Of a stretch of DNA of 64,000 nt, positions 21,697 to 32,584 are shown one piece after another; the stretch's first letter is position 1, and each line of letters begins with the position of its first letter. The notes under the pieces were generated by a model that made no database searches, was not told the DNA's origin, and saw nothing but the letters and a program-made list of their open reading frames with translations. Both the position numbers and the translations under genes were made by a program. This DNA is from Parasponia andersonii (taxonomy: Eukaryota > Streptophyta > Magnoliopsida > Rosales > Cannabaceae): positions 623,101-687,100 of the forward strand of contig JXTB01000111.1 in assembly GCA_002914805.1 (NCBI GenBank), read 5' to 3'.

Positions 21697-24600
21697 GGTT
21701 GCAATAACATATGAATTGAATATGATTCTTTGGTTAGAATGACTCTCTTAATTTAGGAATAATATTACTTTTATATTTTGTATTTTGATACTCTGTTCAG
21801 TTTGTAGCTTGTGCTTTGGTTATTATCAACATTGACTATTATATTTAATATTTGTTACAAATTTATACCTTGACACCATTTTAAAGTGATTAATTTGCCA
21901 AGATGATTTAATAAAGTTATTCTCAAATCAATTTTATATGGTTTATTTTTAGGTTTTTAAACGTCATCTTGGTAAATTAATTGTTCTAAATTTATGTTAA
22001 GGAATAAATGTTTAACAAATTTTTAATCTAAAGATCAATGTTGATAATAATCAAAACACAATATACAATTTAAATAAAGTGTCAAAATACAAGGTATAAA
22101 AATGATATTATCCCCCTTAATTTATTAAGTATTCTTCTTTTTTTTTTTTAAGGATTCTTAATGATTGACATTGAATTTTTTCTACGTCTTAATTAATTAA
22201 TTAATGTCCATATAACTCATTTATACCCCAAAAAAAAAAAAGAAATTAATAATTATGCAGATAAGTTGGCTTCTCTAAGTGTTTGAAATATAATAGGATG
22301 TGGTAGGGTTAGCAGGCTCATAGTTTGCTTCTACGTTGAGTTAAAGATGGTTTGAAGGGCTATATCTATGTTAGGGCGAGTGAGGTATATATGTAATTTT
22401 ATATTTTACCATGTACATTTATTTATTTACTTATTTATTTTTTTCAATTTAACCTTTATTTAAGTTATATTTTTTTGGTTAGTTTTCTAATTATTTCTCT
22501 ATATGCCCACGACCGATTTTGTTGTTGTTGTTGTTTTTTTTTTCCTTTTTGTTTATCTATTTTGAAAGGTATGGTTATTTTATGTTACCTTATACCCTTG
22601 TAGGAGAATTGGGGAAGTAAATTAGATTGAAACTGACTTTTAATATTAAGATGATCCCAAAAACACTCATCTATAATGACTAAATACTATTTTTATACCT
22701 TCTGTTCTCAAAAAAGCTCAAAAGTATGATCTACTCATTTGTAATACTAGAAAAAAGTATACACTATGTACCTTTTTGGTTAAAATTATAATTTGAAATA
22801 TCTAATATACCATTTTATATATTTCAAAAACCTATTATCAAACCCTCCTCTATTATATAATTAGTTTTTTAAAGGTACATTTTTTTTTAAGAACATTTTT
22901 TTAGATTATATAAAAAATGTTGTTGATGTGTTTTTTGAGCAATTATTTTAAGATTTTCTTTCTTTCTTCTTTTATTTTTATTTTTTTTAAGAGTTAGTTC
23001 AAATATCAATATCTCAAGGCATTACTTTTATTTAACTACAAATTTAGTATTTGAATTTTTTTTTTTTTAAAAAAAAGATCGAGGTTTACTTTCTTTTTAT
23101 GTTTTAGAAAACAGACAGAGTACTTTTGGATTTTTTAGGATGTAGGATATAAACTTTACAAATTTAGCCATACGAGGTCTTTTGAACCCTCAAGCTATAT
23201 AAAAGTACCTTTAGCTGTACTAACCCTATTAAAAAATTTAAAATATTGCACTTTTACTTTAAGCATCCTTTTCATTCCTAAAGTAGGTCTTACCTTATTT
23301 AATACCACATCAGTTTTATTTACTTATCAATTTTGGCTCCCTAAGCCACTACATCTACAAATAATTAGTTTTTTTTTGTCCACTTATAATCAATGTTGGG
23401 ATAAGAGCAAGTAATCAAAAATAATATAGAAAAATTTGGAGGAATGAACTATTTGAAAGTGAAGAATACCCATTATTGGAATTTCGATCCTAAGTTCGAG
23501 TTACACCTGGGATAGACGTGAAAACCTATTATTCCTAATGGGGTGGGATGATGATTGAGTAGTAATAGCTATTTTTCTTTAATTTATAATAAGCGGAGAT
23601 CATTAGTTAAGTCTTATTTTATTTATTTATTTAAAAAAAAAACTATTTAAAAGTGAGTTTTGAATAAAGACATAAGTTTTAAAACTCTTTACAAAATAAT
23701 CTTTGACATTGTCGAGTCTATTAAGCTTCATGTATGTAATTAAGTATTATCGAAACTACTTTACAAATAAATTAAAAACATAAGCTCTTTTGCAAATATA
23801 TATTTTACAAAGGGCTCTTTTGCTAATTGACCCAACAATATATATAGAGATGTGTTCTCCTTTTTTTTCGGTTTAAAGTAATAAACGAAAGTTGAACATT
23901 ATTTTTAGTTTCAAAAAAAAAAAAATAAGAAGCAATAAAAATAAGATCTCTTTCACATAACATCGATTCAGTAAATATTACAAATTCACCACCCTCCCAA
24001 AAGCTACGATGGAATAAGATTTTTTTTTTAAAAATAAAACAACAATAATATTGGGTGCATTATATGCCTGGGAAAAATCATCTCTGATAAACCATTTTCT
24101 CCGATTTTAACAAAGAACTTGAGTATTTTACACAAAACTTTTTGCTTCGTCTTTTGGTTTAGTTAAGTTTTCTTTTTTGACTCAAAATAATTAAATCCAT
24201 CATAATATTATTCAGTTCATGAAAAAAATTAGAAAGTAGAAGGCTTATGGAGAAATTTAGAGTTTCTAATTATAATATGATAGGGTGCACTTATTATGAA
24301 AGAATTATAAAAAATAAGTTAAAAAAGGTATATAGTTGTATATTTTAGTCTTTTCATTCAAAGGTAATTTAGTAATAAAAAAATTTTAAAAAAATGGTGC
24401 CTTAATGCAGCTTGAGGGTACAAATAGAGTCCCCAAACCATAACAGGGGGGTGCTTTTTGGATTAACTCTTTAATATTTTACTTTTTTTAGTCTTATTAG
24501 TTTTTACTAAAAAATTGTCTACTCCCAATATTCAATTAGTTTCAATAAACAACAATTAGGAAACAAAAATTTTCGAAAAATATAATTCTTGGACAAGTAA

Positions 24601-24935
24601 TATGTGATCATATGTGATGTGATTTTCTAGTATTCAAGACCAAATATGTTTGTGTATCTCACTTCTTAACCCTTGTTACATTAAATAGAAAATTATTAAA
24701 AAACATTTAAATTGGAAAACACCAAAAACCTTGTATTTGTTTTAGTAAAACATTAGTGTCAAATTATACTTTTAGACATGCAAATTATATCTCCTTAGTT
24801 TTCCAAATGGAGTAAAAATTATGCATTCTAACAAAATCATTGTCGCCTTTAGTTGATTTTCTTATTTAAACATGACTAGAATCTCTTGTATCAAGTAGTC
24901 GAGTTCTCCATTAAACTTGCACCGAAATAGCTTAA
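21697..24935. other. AT-rich intergenic sequence
   Basis: No gene was recognised. Apart from the SINE at 23463 and its host repeat (about 23420-23840, which recurs at 27240-27475), only AT-rich sequence and homopolymers were seen. Confidence 0.55.
23463..23640 (+). mobile_element. SINE family A, copy 3, with target-site duplication
   Basis: Collinear with the SINEs at 505-690 and 1410-1608, including the B box (AAGTTCGAGTTACACC) and the shared body. The 5' end is short, and the 3' end is A-rich after TTATTTATTTATTT. It is flanked by AACTATTTGAAAGTGA (23447-23462) and AACTATTTAAAAGTGA (23641-23656). The related segment at 27240-27475 carries the same surrounding sequence without the SINE and with a single target site. 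Confidence 0.8.
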
Positions 24936-25318
24936 GGGCCAGTTCGGTATTGCTATGCTATAGCCCTATTGTGAGCAACAAGTATTTTTGGGGAAAAAAA
25001 AGTCGAGGTGTTTGATAAATTTAATCTACAAAACTATTATGTTGTTTGAAAGCAGCATCTAATGTTTAGTAAATTATAAATTATATGTATTGTAATATGT
25101 TATTTTAAATAATTTATATTATAGAAGCATAATCAATTTTGAAAAGCAACTCTTACCATGCTTATCAAATTCTACTTAAATTAGTAGTTACGCATCAACT
25201 TTTGAAATCAGCTGACCAAAAAATAGAAACTTAGCAAATGCCCTTATTCCTGTTTTTTTTTTTGTTAACCACTTTCAAAATCTAAAAGCAGCTATCGTAG
25301 TTAATCCTAAATAGGCCC
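24936..25318. mobile_element. Tourist-like (PIF/Harbinger) MITE
   Basis: 383 bp with inverted ends: GGGCCAGTTCGGTATTGC from the left and GGGCCTATTTAGGATTAA read inward from the right. Flanked by TAA on both sides (24933-24935 and 25319-25321), the duplication type of this superfamily. The 5-bp GGGCC terminus is common among such elements. No coding frame. Confidence 0.65.
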
Positions 25319-25357
25319 TAAATGCCTAATGCCCCAAATTAATTTTTGAAAAATATA

Positions 25358-25361
<4 letters not shown>

Positions 25362-25389
<28 letters not shown>
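25362..25389. repeat. (AT)14 microsatellite
   Basis: Uninterrupted AT dinucleotide run just downstream of the Tourist-like MITE. Confidence 0.9.
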
Positions 25390-25819
25390 CTAAATGTGAA
25401 TGGGTGTATAGTTATAGAGTTAAAGATATAGTTTAGGAGCTTATAGAAATATGACCAAATTTTAAGCCTAAATTAAGTAAATATTCATTTGTCAAATGTT
25501 ATAACAAAATATCTAATATATATGTTTATATACTAAGTGTAAAATTTTACATACCAAGTATAAAAAATTATATACCCAAAATATTTCATTATAGTAACTT
25601 AAATTGGTAGATAAAGTGTAAAAATATATATACCTAAATATTTAGCTATAAAATTTTTTAAAAAAATAGACATCTACTTAATCAAATTTAAAATATTCAT
25701 TATCCACCTAAATTTCTCTATAGTTTAACTATTTGGCTAATTTTGACGAAGAATATTATTGTTATTATAAAAATAATTTTATCAAATTTGATCTAAAAGC
25801 AATTTTAATCTTGACAATC

Positions 25820-26845
25820 TAAAAGGAATAGATTTGGCATTCTAAACAAACACAATATTAAAACTGGTATTTTGTTAAAACATAAGATCACTCTGGTATG
25901 GCGTGCAGTTGGTGAATTTAATAATGTTAGATCAGGTACTATGAGAAATTCTTTAGAGGAGATAAGAATTCTGAAATGTCTTAACGTCAAGCTAAAGCCA
26001 TCAAAAACTCCAAAAATAGTTGAGGTATTTTGGCGAGTCCCACCAGTAGGATGGTTAAAGGTTAATACAGATAGTGCAATTTATAGTTGTCCTAGGTTAG
26101 CAGGTTGTGGTAGTGTTTTTAGGACGTCTAGGGGTTTCTTAAAGAGGGTTTTGCCATTTCTATTGGTAAAGCCTATGCTTTTGAGGTGGAATTGACTATT
26201 GTGATTCATGCAATTTTCTATGCATGGGACTTAAGAAGGAAAAATTTATGGCTGAAAAGTGATTCCGCTTATTTGGTTTCGATTCTGAAGTCTCGTTCTT
26301 TGTCTGTTCCTTGGCGTTGGAGACCATCGTGGATGCGTTGTCTTAGGTTGATTTCAAATATACATTTTCATGTTTCCCATATCTTTCGCGAAAGGAATAT
26401 TGTTGCTGATATTTTGGCTTCTAGAGTGATAAGTATTCAAGTTCTGACTTGGTGGCATACTGTTCCTCCATTTATCCATAACGCAATTAAGAAAGATTAT
26501 TCAGGACTTTGTGGTTTCCGCTTTTCTTAGTTGCTCATTTATATTACAATGTGCTCTTTATTCCTTTTTGTGGTTTTCTTTATTGGGTTTTATACAAAAA
26601 GGTTTTTAATGAGGCATTGTTAGGAGGTTAAGATAATAGTTTTGTTTCGGCATAACTATCTGGCTCATCCTAAGGCTATTCATTTCTATTTTCAGCTGTT
26701 ATTATTTTTCATTTTGGAGATTGTATTTTTCAAACATTTTGTACCTTTTTCATTTTTATTTTCTTTTATTTAATAAATTACCGGAGGGTTTCTTAGAACC
26801 TAAGTTATTTCTTCTAGGTACCATTTAGCAAAAAAAAAAAAAAAG
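25820..26845 (+). mobile_element. 5'-truncated LINE remnant (RNase H end and poly(A) tail)
   Basis: A plant non-LTR retrotransposon 3' end. Translation gives the linker WRVPPVGWLKVNTD, then an RNase H-like domain (AGCGSVFRTSRGF, LWLKSDSAYLVSIL, RERNIVADILASR). A frameshift near 26170 separates 25872-26193 from 26186-26527. About 300 bp of 3' untranslated sequence follows and ends in an A15 tract at 26830-26844. The D of NTD and the D of SDSAY are the retained acidic positions; the usual glutamate region is lost at the frameshift. It is not functional. Confidence 0.85.
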
Positions 26846-28140
26846 AAAGAGAGATTTTTAGTATTTTTCATTTTGAATTAGGGTTTTTACTTCTAAAAGG
26901 TTCTACTTGTGGCCTTGTGGTGATAATAATGTCTCATTCAAAAATTTTATCAAAACTAAACCTTAAGTGTCATGTCATTCATCTAAATTTACCTAAATAC
27001 TCTAGTTGAAATGCCAAATCTTCTTTTCTTGCTACTCTAAGTTTTTTCACCAGCATCCTTTATAATCTTAATCTTGGATTCGAAGGAGGTAAGTCATTAC
27101 CATAAAATCTAGTATTTTTTTATTTCAGCTCTAGTTTTTAAACTCATATCTTGGATTTTTGACCTAATCAAATTTTTATTGGATGATGGAGAGGTGATGG
27201 TGGTTTCAAATTTTCAATTATTTCCCTAAAAAAAAAGGGAAAAAATTTAGAGGAATGAACCCTTTGATAATAAATTTTGAATAAAGGCCTAAGTTTTAAA
27301 ACTCTTTGCAAAATAATCTTTTTACATTGTTGGATATAGTGTTGAATGTAGTCAAGTATGTAATTAAGTATAGTCGAGCATTATCGAGAGAGATTACCTT
27401 GAAAATAAATTAAAAACATAAACCTTTTTGCAAATATATATTTTAAAAGAGACTCTTTTGCTACTTGACCCTAAAAAAAATATATTTTTATAAATAATTT
27501 ATAATTTGTCCATATTCCACCATAAGCTTTTAAATAAAATCAAAATTCATAATATCTCTCTAGAATTTTCTCTCTTACACACCCAAAAAAAAAAAAAAAA
27601 CTCATCACGGTCCCACTTTAAACAAAATCATGGATCTATCATCAATTTTTTTTGGCATGCTATTTAACAGATTAATGTGCTTTCTTGTAATTTTTTCCCC
27701 TTTTTTTCCTGATTAATATTTTCCTCCCTTTTGTTTATAGGTTTGTTCAAAAATAATAAAATAAAATAAAAAGGAAAATGCTAAAAATCGTAATAAGTTA
27801 TCTGAAAAAATAACTTGAAAAAAATCGACATTTTCCCTTTTTTTTTTTAATCAAGTTACCGGATTTTTTAGGAGATAATTTTACTGGTTTTTTTCCCATC
27901 AAGATGAAATGATAAAATTACCCGTCACTGGCCAAAAAAACCCAGACTTGACCTTAGCAAAATCTTTATAAAAAATGCCGAGATAAAAAATTAAATTTTG
28001 AAATCAAAACACAGAAATTAGTTATTATGAAAAATCAAACAAAAGTTATTAGTTTAACATTAGGCAGATTTTTCACTTATATTCTCTATGGCTAGATTTC
28101 TCATTTCATTTCGATTTTCCTTAATTTGTCATTGAATGGC
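26846..28140. other. AT-rich intergenic sequence
   Basis: No gene. About 27240-27475 is a diverged copy of the sequence that surrounds the SINE at 23463-23640. The rest is AT-rich with A and T homopolymers. Confidence 0.55.
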
Positions 28141-28171
28141 CCGTCTTCTTCCAGCCGACCTGCCTCGGCCG

Positions 28172-28274
28172 TGGGCTTGCATGCTTGATAGCTTATTAAG
28201 CCCACGGTCAAGACAGAACTGGGCCTCAATATAGATATAGGCCTAAAGATAACATTACAAACCGACTAAGCCCA
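28172..28274. promoter_or_regulatory. Cluster of site II (TGGGCY) elements
   Basis: Four TGGGCY words in about 100 bp: TGGGCT (28172), AGCCCA (28199, complement), TGGGCC (28220) and AGCCCA (28269, complement). Site II elements bind TCP factors and are typical of promoters of constitutively active plant genes, which suits SLU7. They lie about 620 bp from the SLU7 start codon, unusually far, with an AT-rich repeat between. Confidence 0.5.
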
Positions 28275-28289
28275 ATACTAATAATAATA

Positions 28290-28727
28290 ATAATAATAAT
28301 AATGAGGAAATTAGATTTTTAACGGTAAAACTTAAAAAATTGAAAAATCTAGAATTTTGAAATTATTTGAAAATTCTGGATTTGATTAGAAAATTATCAC
28401 TTTTAAAAGTATTTTGAAAAATAATGTTTTTTATTAATTGGTGAGATACTCGAAATAATTTGTCAAATTATCTGAAATAACTTAATTAATTGTTTTAAAT
28501 AATTAGATTAGTTACCCAAAAATACTCAGCAGATTACCTCAAGTAAAAAAATACCAGTTTTCATAAAAAGTGATATTTGTCTAAAATTTTATTAAAAGTG
28601 ATATTTTGATAAATAGTTTTAAAAGTGATATGGTTCTAAATCAATGTGGAAGTTTTAAAAAATCAGCCCATTTTCAATTTTTAACGCTATGCCTGGATTT
28701 CTGTAAGAAGCCTAATAATAATAAACA
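28290..28727. repeat. AT-rich dispersed repeat upstream of SLU7
   Basis: The right half shares words and order with 35427-35550 and with 38440-38830: AAGTGATATTTGTCTAAA, TCAGCCCA and GCCTGGATTTCTGTAAGAAG. Similar TAATAATAATAA stretches lie at both borders and could be a target duplication or simply microsatellite. Confidence 0.5.
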
Positions 28728-28890
28728 AAAAAGCATTTAAGAAAAAATAAATAAATGAACAAAAAAGAAAATCTATAAAATATAAACCGACTTGCTAGCT
28801 TCATCATCTTCTTCATAATCTCCCATCAGAAGACCCAAAAACCTCGAGCCTTTTCTGTTTCAACATTTGTAAAGAACCAAGGACCCTACA

Positions 28891-31800
28891 ATGGCTACTG
28901 CTTCAGGTTCGATTTTATTCCATCTTCTTTTCTATTTTTTTCCCCTTTGGATTCATATGCGTAAATTTTAGGGTTTTCTTTCTTCTTCCTATTCTGGATA
29001 AGTAGATAATTGCCTTGTACTGGGATCTTCGGGCTTGAAGATCATTTCGAAATTTTTTTCATATTTTCGGACATGTAAAGCGTCCAAATTTGTTTCTTAG
29101 GGTTAATTTTATGCGTAGCAAAAATTTGGTCTATTCGAGTATGGATACGTTGATACAGTGCTAACTCTGGAATTGTTTTGGGGTTAGGGCTTTGTTTTCT
29201 GTGCTGAAATCTTGTGATTATGAATAATATTGGGTTTCTTATTATTGTGGTTATTTATCACGATTGGGTGTGCTTGCAGTGGCATTCAAGTCTAGGGAAG
29301 ACCATAGAAAGCAAATTGAATTGGAAGAAGCTCGTAAAGCTGGGCTTGCACCGGCTGAAGTAGACGAGGATGGAAAGGAGATCAATCCTCACATTCCCCA
29401 ATATATGTCATCTGCACCTTGGTATCTCAACTCAGAGAGACCTGTAAGTTAATTTGCTATGTCTGTTTTAGTTCATTGTTTTGACCCACAATGTCATTTG
29501 ACTTCTAAATGCTTGAAATTTGTTCATATTTATCTTATCAGAGTTTGAAACATCAAAGGAAGTGGAAATCAGATCCGAATTATACGAAATCATGGTACGA
29601 CAGAGGTGCCAAGATTTTCCAGGCGGACAAATATAGGAAAGGAGCATGTCAGAAGTAAGTAGACTATTTCTATACACTTACTCAAATGTCTCTTTAACAT
29701 GAGCATGTTGTTAAACCAAAGCGAGCATATTAAATGTTTTGGGTTTTATCACTGACAGCCTTAGAATTGCATAGTAATTGCATGATTTCAACTTGTTGCC
29801 TGTGATGAGTATGTATGCTCAGTGGTTGTTCCCCCCCTCCTTAACTTTGATTATAAGTTAAACTTGTAGGTAATGTATGTTGCTAGTAATACCACAACTT
29901 TGATCTCATGCCTCAAGAAAGTTTATTTTAGACCTTTATATATAAGTAATTATGCTGTCTTTCTCATGCTTTGGAGCACAATGGTTGACTGCTTCGCTGT
30001 TTGCTGCAGCTGTGGAGCCATGACACACAATGCGAAAGCATGCATGGAAAGACCCCGCAAAGTAGGAGCAAAGTGGACAAACAAACATATTGCCCCTGAT
30101 GAAAAAGTAGAGACCTTTGAGCTTGACTATGATGGAAAACGGGACCGTTGGAATGGATATGATGCATCAACTTATTCTCTTGTCATTGAGAGATATGAAG
30201 CAAGGGACGAAGCTCGAAGGAAGTACTTGAAGGAACAACAACTTAAGAAATTAGAGGAGAAAAATAACAACCAAGATGGTGAGACTGAGGGAGGTGACAG
30301 TGATGAAGATGTTGATGAAGATGATTTAAGGGTAGATGAAGCGAAGGTTGATGAAAGTAAACAAATGGACTTTGCAAAAGTTGAGAAGCGTGTGCGGACA
30401 ACAGGTGGTGGGAGCACAGGAACTGTCAGGTATGGCTTTATTTATATTGCCATCATTTTATTACTTACTAGAAGTAGTGGGTTGTGCATAACTGGGTGAT
30501 CGGGTATATAGCAAAATTGGCAATATTAGAGTTGTTTTCTTTACTTGCGTGTTATTATTCATATGCGAATGTTGCCTTTTTTTTTATTTCTCTTCAAGGA
30601 ATTTGCGTATTCGTGAGGACATAGCAAAATATCTTCTTAATCTTGATGTGAACTCTGCACATTACGATCCCAAGACTCGATCTATGCGTGAGGACCCTCT
30701 TCCAGATGCAGATCCAAATGAGAAGTTCTATGGAGTAAGTCCCTTTAAAATTTCGAGATATTTGACGTAATTTTGGTTTATTTGTTACGTTATATTGTGT
30801 ATTTTGGCCCTTATTTGTTGCTTCTAAACTTGTAGGGTGATAACCAATATAGAAACAGTGGTCAAGCTTTGGAGTTCAAGCAGCTGAACTTACATGCTTG
30901 GGAGGCATTTGACAAGGGACAAGATATTCACATGCAAGCAGCTCCATCTCAAGCTGAGTTGCTTTACAAGAACTACAAGGTCATAAAGGAGAAACTGAAG
31001 TCTCAAACAAAGGACACCATTTTGAACAAATATGGGAATGCAGCTAGTGAGGAAGAAATCCCAAGGGAACTCTTATTGGGGCAAACCGAACGAGAAGTTG
31101 AATATGATCGTGCCGGTAGGATCATCAAGGGGCAGGTAAGATTTGCATCAACATTTCACTCTTCGTGCTCAGCTTAGGTTTCTAATTTGCATTTCAAACT
31201 ATTAATTAGCACCTTCTCTGTTTCTGCAATTTCTGTTTTTTCTATCACCTTGCTATTCTTCAAGCATTACGGTATGTACTGCTATTGTTCTTGTTATAAG
31301 CTTTTATCCTGTTGTTTAGTTTCTTGCTGTGCTCTTGTATTTTTGAAATTAACTTTATTATTTTAAAAATTATTGTCACTCTATTGTGAACATGGCCTAT
31401 TATGTGTTTTGTACTTTCGATGAGCAACATTTATTTTGTATCCTTTTTCTTCTCTTTTTGCTTGGTCTGCTAGATTTATATCATGCTAAAGGAAGGATTG
31501 TAATATGACCAAGTCTGCCCTGTTCTTTTGTATAGGAGATGGCCCTTCCCAAAAGCAAGTATGAAGAAGATGTTTTCATTAACAACCACACAACTGTCTG
31601 GGGTTCATGGTGGAAGGATCATCAGTGGGGCTACAAGTGCTGCAAGCAGCTGATTCGAAACAGCTATTGCACCGGTGCTGCTGGAATTGAAGCCGCTGAG
31701 GCTGCTTCAGATCTCATGAAGGCTAATATTGCGAGGAAAGAGGCTGGTGAAGGTAAATGTCCACTGATACTCTGATCTTTTTCTTATAGTTTGATATTTG

Positions 31801-32496
31801 TCTGGTGGCTGTTTGAAGAATCGTTACCAATTCGTAGCCCTTGAGTTTATTTGTCATATTCAGTTCTTTCTTCCTATATTTTTGACACTGTATTGTAAAT
31901 GTGAACAGAGCCACCTGCACCAGTGGAGGAGAAAAAACTTGCTACTTGGGGAACTGATATTCCAGATGATTTAGTCTTGGATGAAAAATTACTTGCCAAA
32001 GCTCTTAAAAAGGTTAGTGGGGATTCTGAGTTTCTAGTCTGTTTTCTTTCTCCTGTTACTTCTACTTGTTGATTATTTTCTCAACTTGTAATGCAAGTTG
32101 AACTATGACTTGGAAAAAGGAAATAATCGTATAATATTCCAGTTAAAAATCACAGAGTTTAGACCTAAGTAGAGATTTAAATTGTTTGGTTGGATGTCTT
32201 TCGTTTATATACAAATAATTGATTAAAAAATTTTGGTTTGGACAGGAGGATGAGAGGAGGAGAGAAGAGAAAGATGAAAGAAAGCGCAAGTACAATGTGA
32301 AGTGGAATGATGAGGTACTTTCATGTTTTCACTTTAAGTGGTTCAGTTTTCGCAACTGCACTTACTGTCACACTTTTTGCACGTGGATTTCCTCACGTTT
32401 GGTTGGTTTCATCAATTTCAGGTTACACCTGAAGACATGGAGGCTTATAGAATGAAAAAGGTCCATCATGATGATCCAATGAAGGATTTCTTGTGA
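28891..32496 (+). CDS. SLU7: Pre-mRNA-splicing factor SLU7
   Basis: Ten exons with GT-AG borders: 28891-28906, 29280-29443, 29542-29654, 30010-30429, 30599-30734, 30836-31135, 31536-31752, 31909-32012, 32246-32314 and 32422-32496, giving 537 residues, close to the plant family length. SLU7 joins the spliceosome for the second catalytic step and helps select the 3' splice site; it acts in the nucleus. The CCHC zinc knuckle (C96, C99, H104, C109) spans the exon 3/4 junction. Other family landmarks are the N-terminal [15 protein letters not shown], the [15 protein letters not shown] block, [15 protein letters not shown], and a charged lysine/arginine-rich C terminus ending in DDPMKDFL. The first exon has only 16 coding bases (MATAS plus one base). 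No disabling change was seen; the gene appears intact and single-copy within the window. Confidence 0.96.
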
Positions 32497-32544
32497 TGAA
32501 CGACGAGTACTCTTATTGGCCGTCTCCTGCTGTTGGCCGCTGCA

Positions 32545-32584
<40 letters not shown>

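Noticed and set aside
29964-30417. Minus-strand open frames opposite SLU7 exon 4
   Set aside because: Antisense shadows of a charged coding exon, with serine-rich low-complexity translation and no independent support.
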